From NCBI GenBank assembly GCA_041191145.1, contig JBEEPK010000003.1, positions 1-64,000 on the forward strand: DNA of 64,000 nucleotides, in the 5' to 3' direction. How positions within the stretch are numbered: position 1 is the first letter of the stretch; each line of letters begins with the position of its first letter. Position numbers and translations under genes: made by a program. The notes below the pieces were generated by a model. That model saw nothing but the letters and a program-made list of their open reading frames with translations. It did no database searches and was not told where the DNA came from. Below are positions 34,792 through 42,744 of the stretch, in pieces. Origin of the DNA: UBA961 sp041191145 (GTDB taxonomy: Bacteria > Bacteroidota > Ignavibacteria > Kapaibacteriales > UBA961).

Positions 34792-36686
34792 AAACATGTC
34801 TTCTCATCTTTTGTGTAATGATTTCTTCGGTGCAATCCTATGCACAAACTGTTGATTCCAATCGAGCAAAGGATTCAATTCAACATTCTATGTATGAGCA
34901 TGTTCATGCTCCCATTCTATCAAATCCTCATGATTCAATAACGAAATATCAATTCCATCATCATAATTATCAAGGACTTGGTGAATTGGTTGGCTCATTG
35001 CGAGGTAGTGTTTTACAACAATTGGGTGACCCACTTACGTATTCAACTATCAGTGTTTTTAACTCATTTGCGCATCATCTCAATGTATCATTGAATGGAA
35101 TTTCTTTGAATGATCATCTGTCAAATGCAGGAAATTTATATTCAATTCATCCTGAAGCAGTTCATAAAGCTCAAATGTATATTGGATCAGATGCAGCAAT
35201 CATTGGGGGGAGTGCAGGTCCATATATATACCTTCAAGAAAACATGTATTCCACATCTAAGCCATTTTCAAAGCTTTGGTATATTCAAGGTGGATATGAT
35301 CTGATCGGTACAGAAGGTTTGCTCACGCAGAATATCGACACCAATTTGAATATTCATGGAAGTTTCAGAAGACTTTCTTCAGGTGGAATGCTTCAAAATG
35401 CCGGAAGTGAATCGTGGAATACAAGATTGGGTATTCGTTATGCGCCAACGAATAAAATTCATTATTCAATGCAATGGCTGTTTGGGAATCATGGTTCATA
35501 TCATAATGGAGGAGTGATTGGTGAATATCAAAATCCAATTAATGCAAATGTTATGTATGATAATTATTTTCAGCGAAGATATTCTCATCATGTACAGTTC
35601 AATATGACTGCCCATACTTTGGTAAACACTAATGATGTATTACTTTTCAATGCATTCTACCAAAATGAGCTTCTTGAAACACGGGGTATAAATCCATATA
35701 TCATTCGTGATAGTACGCGACTAGAATTCTCTCCGTCAACTCGATTTGGTATGCATATCAGGCATGAAATCCCTGATGTGTTTCCGGGTTTTTCATTCAT
35801 GAATGAAATTGGATTCAATTATGGAAACTATACTTTATTCAATCGATTTAAAGATAGTGACTATATGCTCCATGCATATTCATATGCAAAGTATGATTTG
35901 ACACCTGATAATGTTTTGAGATTTGGTATCCGAATGGTTCATTCAACCGGTGGTAATTATATAAATCCAGGCATTTCATTTACTACTCAACTTGCTCCAT
36001 CTGTTTCAATGAAATTTGATATTTCTCAGACTTCAATTGTACCTTCAATCATGCAAAGGTCATTGTTTATGCTTGGTACTTTGGAACAGCATCAATTGAT
36101 GTTTGCATCTCTTAATTATGCAGTAGATTCCTTTTCAATGAGCTTTCAACCATTTTACCGCATGATTCAGAATCCACATCTACAGTCAATTGTATATGAT
36201 ACATCGCAAGGACTACCTAGATTTTCTTCATTACAACCGATGTCTGAACCAGACATGTCTTCATTCGGTGTACATGTTCGCAATCGCTGGAATAGTGGAC
36301 CATTTCTCATTGATGCGAGTGTTCAATATACTCAGAACAGTGATATATATAGACCTACACCAAGAATCCAAGCGCGTATACAAGCAGAGTATTCATTAAT
36401 CTTTGGTGCAAGTACTGTTACATTTGGTTGTACTGCAAGAATGATTGAGCATTCCACAACAATGAGATTTATTCCATATATCAGTACTTTTGCACATGAT
36501 TCGATGCAATCAATGAATGATGTTTCATGGAATGGGTTAGATGTACATGTATCTGCAATACTTGGAAATGCTCGCATTAGAGCATCGGTCATGAATCTTT
36601 TATCAGCAAAGTTGATGGATGTCTCTGGTTATCCAATACAAGACAATATCATCAGGTTATCACTCAATTGGTCATTTTTTGATTAA
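34788..36686 (+). CDS. Outer-membrane receptor-like beta-barrel protein
   Basis: A 632-aa outer-membrane protein. A signal peptide ends at SYAQT (about residue 20). Residues about 50-140 resemble a shortened TonB-receptor plug (VSLNGISLNDHLSNAG, then AQMYIGSDAAIIGGSAG). The rest is a large barrel of alternating strands ending LSLNWSFFD. It lacks an obvious TonB box and carboxypeptidase-like domain, so either a small TonB-dependent receptor or a porin relative is possible. The start is GTG, overlapping the bshB1 stop; histidine-rich stretches (FHHHNY) occur near the N-terminus. Substrate unknown. Confidence 0.7.
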   Translation: MKTCLLIFCVMISSVQSYAQTVDSNRAKDSIQHSMYEHVHAPILSNPHDSITKYQFHHHNYQGLGELVGSLRGSVLQQLGDPLTYSTISVFNSFAHHLNVSLNGISLNDHLSNAGNLYSIHPEAVHKAQMYIGSDAAIIGGSAGPYIYLQENMYSTSKPFSKLWYIQGGYDLIGTEGLLTQNIDTNLNIHGSFRRLSSGGMLQNAGSESWNTRLGIRYAPTNKIHYSMQWLFGNHGSYHNGGVIGEYQNPINANVMYDNYFQRRYSHHVQFNMTAHTLVNTNDVLLFNAFYQNELLETRGINPYIIRDSTRLEFSPSTRFGMHIRHEIPDVFPGFSFMNEIGFNYGNYTLFNRFKDSDYMLHAYSYAKYDLTPDNVLRFGIRMVHSTGGNYINPGISFTTQLAPSVSMKFDISQTSIVPSIMQRSLFMLGTLEQHQLMFASLNYAVDSFSMSFQPFYRMIQNPHLQSIVYDTSQGLPRFSSLQPMSEPDMSSFGVHVRNRWNSGPFLIDASVQYTQNSDIYRPTPRIQARIQAEYSLIFGASTVTFGCTARMIEHSTTMRFIPYISTFAHDSMQSMNDVSWNGLDVHVSAILGNARIRASVMNLLSAKLMDVSGYPIQDNIIRLSLNWSFFD

Positions 36687-36692
36687 TATATC

Positions 36693-37382
36693 ATGAGCAA
36701 ACAAGTTCAACAAATGTTCGCATCTATAGCACCGGCTTATGATCGAACTAATTCAGTATTATCACTCGGCATTCATCATATTTGGCGCAAAAAGACAGTG
36801 CAAGTCTCAGGTGCAAAAGCTGGAATGGCGGTTTTGGACTGTGCAACAGGAACAGGCGATCTTGCTCTTGAATTCAAGAAAACAGTTGGTCCTGCAGGCC
36901 AGGTGATTGGTACGGACTTTTGTCCTGAAATGATGGAAACAGCACCAGCAAAATCTGAGGCAAGAAAATTACCTGTGGATTTTGAAGTTGCAGATGCAAT
37001 GAATCTCCCATATCCTGATCATACATTTGATATTTCGAGTATTTCATTTGGTATCAGGAATGTTGATGACCCTTCCATTGCTTTAAAAGAAATGGCAAGA
37101 GTTGTAAGACCTGGAGGGAAGGTGATGATTCTGGAATTTGGTCAACCAAAAGGCTTCATGGGTGTTATATATGATTGGTATTCCCGACATATCATTCCAT
37201 TTATAGGTGGTTTGCTCACCGGAAATAAAGAAGCATACCAATATTTGCCAAGAACTGCCTCACAGTTTCCTTGTCGTGAAGAGTTTCTTACTCTTATGAG
37301 GAATACAGAAATGTATAGTGAAGCATCATATCAAGAATTGACATTTGGTATAGCATTCTTGTATAAAGGAGTTGTACGATGA
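36693..37382 (+). CDS. menG: Demethylmenaquinone methyltransferase
   Basis: UbiE/MenG-type SAM methyltransferase (229 aa) for the last step of menaquinone synthesis. The N-terminal MFASIAPAYDRTNSVLSLG and WRKK are family-specific. The SAM loop is LDCATGTGDLALEF, followed by VADAMNLPYPDHTFD and ISFGIRNVDD, and late FGIAFLYKG. No ubiquinone genes are visible, so menaquinone is the likely product. The stop overlaps the next gene's ATG by 4 nt. Confidence 0.95.
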   Translation: MSKQVQQMFASIAPAYDRTNSVLSLGIHHIWRKKTVQVSGAKAGMAVLDCATGTGDLALEFKKTVGPAGQVIGTDFCPEMMETAPAKSEARKLPVDFEVADAMNLPYPDHTFDISSISFGIRNVDDPSIALKEMARVVRPGGKVMILEFGQPKGFMGVIYDWYSRHIIPFIGGLLTGNKEAYQYLPRTASQFPCREEFLTLMRNTEMYSEASYQELTFGIAFLYKGVVR

Positions 37383-37813
37383 AATTCATCATGCTTATCA
37401 TCTTGGCATTTGGAATATATTCATGTTCAGAAGAAAAGACTTATCTCGGAAAAGAACCGGTATATATGGGTGAGCCATTAACGGTAAAGGAATTACTAGG
37501 CAAAAAACTTTTGAACTCTACTGTTCAAGTTTCAGGCAAGATATATAATGTATGCAAGACAGAAGGATGTTGGTTTGTGATGAAGCAGGATCAAACCTCA
37601 TTACGATGTACATTCGAAAGTCCTACAATATTCATGGATACCGTAAATCTTCATACAATAATGAAAGTAGAGGGAAAGCTGAGAGAAGAAATCATTGATG
37701 GTGAAACATCGGTAATGTATGCAGAACAAGCAGGCGAAGAAAAACCAATCATGGAAGGAAACAAAAAAAGAGTTCCTGTTTTTGTAGTATCAACAATATT
37801 ACTTAAACAATGA
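37379..37813 (+). CDS. DUF4920-like lipoprotein
   Basis: A 144-aa lipoprotein (signal peptide with lipobox IYSC, Cys16) with a single OB-like domain. The features fit DUF4920: VQVSGKIYNVCKTEGCWFVM, a cysteine pair spaced C-x4-GCW, then LRCTF and a C-terminal strand. Function of the family is unknown; the paired cysteines could bind metal. It is joined to menG by a 4-nt overlap and to the next gene by another. Confidence 0.7.
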   Translation: MKFIMLIILAFGIYSCSEEKTYLGKEPVYMGEPLTVKELLGKKLLNSTVQVSGKIYNVCKTEGCWFVMKQDQTSLRCTFESPTIFMDTVNLHTIMKVEGKLREEIIDGETSVMYAEQAGEEKPIMEGNKKRVPVFVVSTILLKQ

Positions 37814-38001
37814 AGTATAAAAGATTTAAACTCGTAGTAATTAGCTTGTTTGCTGTATTCCTCTTGCAATCATGTGAAAGATTGAAGAAGAAAATGGAGA
37901 ATAGGGAAAGAAGGCTGCAATACTTTCAACATACAATTGATTCAGCAAGAAAAGAACATGGGAAGAATCAAGACAGTATTAGAAAGCATTTCAAACCGTG
38001 A
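37810..38001 (+). CDS. Small lipoprotein, unknown
   Basis: A 63-aa protein: basic N-terminus, hydrophobic helix and lipobox LLQSC (Cys22), followed by a short, very charged helical tail (ERLKKKMENRERRLQ). It overlaps the DUF4920 stop by 4 nt. The lipobox and coupling make it likely to be real. No family recognised. It ends 1 nt before the stop of the convergent ligase gene. Confidence 0.65.
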   Translation: MKYKRFKLVVISLFAVFLLQSCERLKKKMENRERRLQYFQHTIDSARKEHGKNQDSIRKHFKP

Positions 38002-38002
38002 A

Positions 38003-39658
38003 CTAGATTGATTTATATTCAGAAAACAAATGCCTTACTTTATTTCTCTGATATTTTCCTGTGGAAGTAATTGGTAATTCTTCCGTGAATATTATGCATT
38101 TGGGTGACTTTGAAAAAGGAAGATGTTCACGACAATATGACAAGATGTCTTCAGGGGTCACATTTTCATGTTCCGGAATGACAAGTGCGCCGACTTCCTC
38201 TCCATAAACATCATGTTCAAATCCAACGCAGATTCCGGCTCTAACTCCCGGCGCTCTACTTAGTACTTCGTCGATTTCCAATGGCGCAAGATTCACGCCA
38301 CCTCTGATGATCAATTCTTTAAGTCTACCCGTGATAAAGAAATAAGGTTGATCATTTGGACCTTTCATCCAAAAACCTTCATCTCCGGATCTGAACCAAC
38401 CATATTTAAAAGTCTCTTCATTTGCTTTATCATTATGTAAATATTCTTTCATAACATTAGAACCACGAATGACAATTTCACCCCTTGATAATTCAGGGAG
38501 TGAATTACCGGACATATCATGAATAGACATTTCATTCGATGGAATCGGTGTTCCTATGCTGGGAAAGCCATATGAAACAAGCATTGTTTTATGAAGAGTA
38601 TCCGAAAGTTCGAGTGGAAGGAAACAAGAATAACAAGTGGTTTCACTCAAACCATATCCATGAAGAACTTTGATATAAAAACGATCTTCAAAAGATTGTA
38701 CAAGCTCACAGGTTAGTGGTCCGGCTCCGCATATAATATGTGAGAGGTTATCAGGTTTCACGAACTTTTTGTCCTGATAATATTTTAAGAGATATGATAA
38801 AAGCGTTGGCACTACTGAAACAACGGAAACTTTTTCTGTATCAATTATAGGAAAGAAATTCTCTGTTGAAAATTTACGATTCAGCACAATTGATGCACCA
38901 ACCATCAAAGGTGTAACATGAGTTACCACAATACCATTCACATGATGAATTGGTAATATACACATCATTGTGGTATGTTCTTGAACATTATTCCATTTTG
39001 CAATGCAGTCTGCATCAATCATCAGGTTTTGTTGATCAAGAACAACTGCTTTAGGAATTCCTGTTGTACCACTGGTATACACAATCAATGCTTCATGATC
39101 GAGCATGAGATGCTTTGGTGAAAATGCAAGTGGTTCGAAAGAATCTATGATATGTGCATAGAGTTGATGTCCATCATTGTCAGTATCAACTTCTTGAATC
39201 AAGACTTGATTTGGATCTACGAGGGGGGCAATTCTAAAGAGATATTCCGAACGACAGAGCAATAGTTTACAACCTGAATCACGAATGATGAATGTTAATC
39301 TCTGATCATCTTCACCCATATTAAGAGGGACAACACTCAGTCCAAGATACCATGCGGCACAATATTGAATGATTGTATCAGGATGATTATGTGCAGCAAC
39401 TGCAATTCTATCTCCTTTTTGTAAACCAATTGAAACATAATAGGCAGATGTTTTTCTAATGACATCAATGAATTCATGATATGTAAACATTGATGTTTTC
39501 TCTTGACCGACATAGTAATGGAGAAATGTCTTTTCTCTTGATTGCTTAGTATAGTGATCAAGAAATAAATCATGAAAAGATTGATATCGCGGAAGAAGAA
39601 TTCCATGAGATGTGGAACGAGCATGATTAATGCGATCTTCAAGAGTATTCATGGACAT
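38003..39658 (-). CDS. AMP-dependent acyl-CoA ligase
   Basis: ANL-superfamily adenylating enzyme (551 aa) that activates a carboxylic acid as acyl-AMP and then acyl-CoA. Core motifs: the AMP loop IVYTSGTTGIPKAV, GYGLSETTCYS, the aspartate in WFRSGDEGFW, the hinge GRLKELIIRGGVNLAP, and catalytic lysine in STGKYQRNK. The arrangement resembles long-chain or aryl-CoA ligases, and the substrate cannot be told. Its start overlaps the sugar permease stop by 1 nt, so it is read from that gene's transcript. Confidence 0.88.
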   Translation of the reverse strand: MSMNTLEDRINHARSTSHGILLPRYQSFHDLFLDHYTKQSREKTFLHYYVGQEKTSMFTYHEFIDVIRKTSAYYVSIGLQKGDRIAVAAHNHPDTIIQYCAAWYLGLSVVPLNMGEDDQRLTFIIRDSGCKLLLCRSEYLFRIAPLVDPNQVLIQEVDTDNDGHQLYAHIIDSFEPLAFSPKHLMLDHEALIVYTSGTTGIPKAVVLDQQNLMIDADCIAKWNNVQEHTTMMCILPIHHVNGIVVTHVTPLMVGASIVLNRKFSTENFFPIIDTEKVSVVSVVPTLLSYLLKYYQDKKFVKPDNLSHIICGAGPLTCELVQSFEDRFYIKVLHGYGLSETTCYSCFLPLELSDTLHKTMLVSYGFPSIGTPIPSNEMSIHDMSGNSLPELSRGEIVIRGSNVMKEYLHNDKANEETFKYGWFRSGDEGFWMKGPNDQPYFFITGRLKELIIRGGVNLAPLEIDEVLSRAPGVRAGICVGFEHDVYGEEVGALVIPEHENVTPEDILSYCREHLPFSKSPKCIIFTEELPITSTGKYQRNKVRHLFSEYKSI

Positions 39659-40530
39659 TATTCTTTATTTCCCAATAATTTCATTTGAATGAAAGATAGC
39701 AATCCTATGATTGCAAATAATACATAAGCCAATGCGGCACCATATCCCATTGCATCTGTTTTTTCAAATGCATTTGAGAATATGAGATAAACGACAGTTA
39801 TCGTTGAATTCAAAGGTCCACCCTTTGTCATTGTATACATCTCTACGAATATCTGCAATGACTTAATGGTTGAAATCACCATCACAAATAAGAGTGTTGG
39901 TTTCATCAATGGAAGGGTAATGCGATAGAACATTTGCCAGGCATTCGCGCCTTGCAATTGGGCAGATTCATAAATATCTTTTGGAATTGACTGCAAACCA
40001 GCCAAGAATAACATCATGAAATAACCGGTAGAAAGCCAAACATCCATGAGCATGACTGAGAGAAGAGCCGTTGAAGTTTCTAAGAGGAAGCCCTTATCGC
40101 TTTGTGGCAATCCAATCATTCCTGCAAGAGCATTGATATATCCATCCTTCGCATAGAGGTTCGTGAATATGAGTGTTATCACGATGATTGAAGTCACAGA
40201 AGGTAGAAATAATCCTGCACGATAGAAACCGGGATATCTTGCCATTTTCGAATGAAGAAGAATGGCTAGAATCAATGCACAAGCAGTTGAAAGAGGAACA
40301 GCTCCGAATGCATAGATGATTGTATTTGAAAGTGCTTTCCAAAACAAAGGATCAATGCCTATCGAAGTATAATTATCAAAACCAATGAATTCTGATGTAT
40401 TTCCCAATGCCCTATAGCGAGTAAAACTCATATATAAAGCATAGAATAAGGGATATATCCAAAACACCCCGAGTTTAACAATCCACGGAGTGAGAAATCC
40501 AAAGGCTATATGTGACTTTTTTGTATTCAT
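39658..40530 (-). CDS. Lone MalF/UgpA-type sugar ABC permease
   Basis: Permease of a carbohydrate-type ABC importer (290 aa), six helices, beginning IAFGFLTPWIVKLGVFWIYP. The EAA loop is YESAQLQGANAWQMFYRITL (about 197-216), and the following KGGPLNSTITVVYLIF is typical of the UgpA/MalF group. The second permease, binding protein and ATPase that normally accompany it are absent here. Its ATG lies 6 nt after the base of a hairpin that ends the preceding gene. Substrate unknown. Confidence 0.9.
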   Translation of the reverse strand: MNTKKSHIAFGFLTPWIVKLGVFWIYPLFYALYMSFTRYRALGNTSEFIGFDNYTSIGIDPLFWKALSNTIIYAFGAVPLSTACALILAILLHSKMARYPGFYRAGLFLPSVTSIIVITLIFTNLYAKDGYINALAGMIGLPQSDKGFLLETSTALLSVMLMDVWLSTGYFMMLFLAGLQSIPKDIYESAQLQGANAWQMFYRITLPLMKPTLLFVMVISTIKSLQIFVEMYTMTKGGPLNSTITVVYLIFSNAFEKTDAMGYGAALAYVLFAIIGLLSFIQMKLLGNKE

Positions 40531-40558
40531 AAAGGAAAGGGATACCGAAGTATCCCTT
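40531..40558 (-). terminator. UUCG-tetraloop hairpin between cargo gene and permease
   Basis: On the minus strand AAGGGATAC-TTCG-GTATCCCTT: nine perfect pairs closing a C(UUCG)G tetraloop. The hairpin is 8 nt past the 721-aa gene's stop, followed by TCCTTT and then the ATG of the permease at 40530. The T tract is broken, so termination may be partial. Confidence 0.7.
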
Positions 40559-40566
40559 ACATTTTA

Positions 40567-42732
40567 TCATGGTTGAACGATAAATGTACCGGTCTTGATT
40601 TCTGCATCACCAATCATTTTGAACATATACATTCCGGCAGGTAAACCTGATGGAATGATTGCTGAATGCATTGTACCATTGAGTAAGATTGTTTCAATAG
40701 TATGCAATTCCTGACCAGAGAGATTCATGATTTTTAGAATTGGTTGATGTACAGTATTAATCTCACATTGTATTTGTGCTGTCGTGCGAACCGGATGTGG
40801 TGTAATGTCAAACTGTTCAGAAATAACATCTTCTTCAATTGATACTGCACCCAATGCAATATCTGCATTTGTTCTTGGAACAAGTTTATAATTACCGAAT
40901 GAGAAAAACATGATGCCGGTAAGATTTTTCATTCCGGTGCCACGTGCTAGAACAGTTTTTCCAGCTGATGATGAAGAACCATATGTTGATGATCCATCAT
41001 CAGTTTCAACGCGCATTTTGGAAAGAGATTCGGTTGCTGCATTGTATAAACTTGCATCCACAACATTGAATTCACCAAAATTGGAAGCTCCATCTGCATT
41101 TGAATCAGTTACAATGACATTCTGCAAAGTGACAAGCATACTTTCCCATTGTTCAGCAGAATTTGTTCCTTGTGATTTTCTGGCAAAGTCTGTGGTTGAA
41201 ACTAGGACAGGAGCAAATGCATCACCATCTGTTGAAATAAGTTGTGTTTCTTGCGCATTGACTGAATCAATAGATGTTACACCGAAGTTTTCACGAATGA
41301 TACCGGTAACCTTAACTTTGGCTCCTCTTGGAAAAGCACGAACTACGCTTGATGGAGATGTAGTGCGAACAAATAGACCTGAATAAGGTGAAACTGCATC
41401 TTGTACATATACTCTTGGTGCATTTACTGCTTCATTGGGAATATCAGTTGCAGAAGCTGTAACAGTTCCTGTGATAGAAATGGAATATCCTTCATAGACT
41501 GATCCACCATTTGCTTGAAGTTTTTCTCTAATATCTGCAATCTTTGGAGCGCGATCAAGAATACGATAATAATAGCCGGTAGTATCTCCCAAAGGTGATT
41601 TAAGGGAAAGACCAGACTCATCATTGACTCTTACAAACCATTTGGCCAAAGCAGTTCCATTTTGAATAGCGGCAAATGTGGGAATTGTTGCTGTCCACAA
41701 TGTATCATTTACCTTTTGGGCATTTGCTGAATCAAGTGCAGACCCATTAAAAGAATAATAGGCTTTAACGGAAGTTACGGGTAAAGCACCTTGTTTAATG
41801 CCAATTGCAATAGGAACTGTTTCGCTAGAGGCCGGAAATGCTTTTGCTCTTGTAGAACGAATGCTTGTTATGACAGGTGGTGCAGAACCCATGTCCAATT
41901 CAAGATCCTCGGGCATGCCAGGTGAAATCATGAAAGGAACAGGTTGGCCGGCAATATTATTTGTTGAGATATAGCCACGGATCTTTTTGATCTTTGTACC
42001 TTCAGTCGGTGCGGTATATGTTCCAAGTTGTACTGCATCAGTTCTATAATGATTTGATTGATCTCTTAGATAGATCTCATTTCCATCGGCATCAGATAGA
42101 ATAATGGTACTTCTTTGATTCGTGCCTTTTACTAAACTTGATACGATCAAATTTGAAAATTCAACTTTCATTCCTACATATTTACCACCGGTAGTAACAT
42201 TATAAGTAGCTGCAGTCACCTTGCCGGAATTAAAGTTTGAAACCAAAACAGCAGGAGGTGTGGGAAGTGCTATTTCATCGTCTAAGAATTCAACTATTCC
42301 GGTTGAAAGAACTTCGCCTTGAGTTGTACCTAATTTATTGTTATTTGGGAATGCAGTGACTCTAATTGCAACTTCAATCAATTGTCCTTTTTTCAATCGA
42401 ACAAAATTTGAAGCTATATTGGAAGTATCACATAAAATTGGCATTCCGGCAAACTCAACAGCATTTTGATCTTGGAGATAAATTGCATAATTGCGATTGC
42501 CGGCAATCATAATTTTTCTTGTATCATCAGGGAAATTCACAACAGGTGGAATGGAAACCACTCCACGAACAATTACTGTATCACCAACAGCGGGAGAATT
42601 CAATGAACCTGCTGAGAGTGAATCAGCAGGTATATTCATGATCTCCATGATGGTCTTCTTGGGATAATTCTGCGCTTGAGCATTTATTGACATCAAGGCC
42701 AGAATTGAACAAACTAGTAAGACATGTTTCAT
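40567..42732 (-). CDS. Secreted type IX cargo protein with OB-fold-like repeats
   Basis: A 721-aa exported protein: signal peptide ending INAQAQ (about residue 21), and a C-terminal por/type IX sorting domain (from about 640: FDITPHPVRTTAQIQ, LKIMNLSGQELHTIE, GLPAGMYMFKM, ending IVQP). Between them are beta-rich segments of the OB-fold kind, such as VGDTVIVRGVVSIPP, IYLQDQNAVEF, VYVQDAVSPYSGLFV and GAKVKVTGIIREN. These resemble DUF5689-like or YhcR-like nucleic-acid/sugar-binding OB domains. No catalytic motif is seen. It follows another cargo gene after 12 nt. Confidence 0.78.
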   Translation of the reverse strand: MKHVLLVCSILALMSINAQAQNYPKKTIMEIMNIPADSLSAGSLNSPAVGDTVIVRGVVSIPPVVNFPDDTRKIMIAGNRNYAIYLQDQNAVEFAGMPILCDTSNIASNFVRLKKGQLIEVAIRVTAFPNNNKLGTTQGEVLSTGIVEFLDDEIALPTPPAVLVSNFNSGKVTAATYNVTTGGKYVGMKVEFSNLIVSSLVKGTNQRSTIILSDADGNEIYLRDQSNHYRTDAVQLGTYTAPTEGTKIKKIRGYISTNNIAGQPVPFMISPGMPEDLELDMGSAPPVITSIRSTRAKAFPASSETVPIAIGIKQGALPVTSVKAYYSFNGSALDSANAQKVNDTLWTATIPTFAAIQNGTALAKWFVRVNDESGLSLKSPLGDTTGYYYRILDRAPKIADIREKLQANGGSVYEGYSISITGTVTASATDIPNEAVNAPRVYVQDAVSPYSGLFVRTTSPSSVVRAFPRGAKVKVTGIIRENFGVTSIDSVNAQETQLISTDGDAFAPVLVSTTDFARKSQGTNSAEQWESMLVTLQNVIVTDSNADGASNFGEFNVVDASLYNAATESLSKMRVETDDGSSTYGSSSSAGKTVLARGTGMKNLTGIMFFSFGNYKLVPRTNADIALGAVSIEEDVISEQFDITPHPVRTTAQIQCEINTVHQPILKIMNLSGQELHTIETILLNGTMHSAIIPSGLPAGMYMFKMIGDAEIKTGTFIVQP

Positions 42733-42744
42733 AACAAACCTTAA

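Noticed and set aside
40910..41386. 158-codon plus-strand open frame inside the 721-aa cargo gene
   Set aside because: Antisense shadow of a long gene with signal peptide and sorting domain; no domain or promoter of its own.
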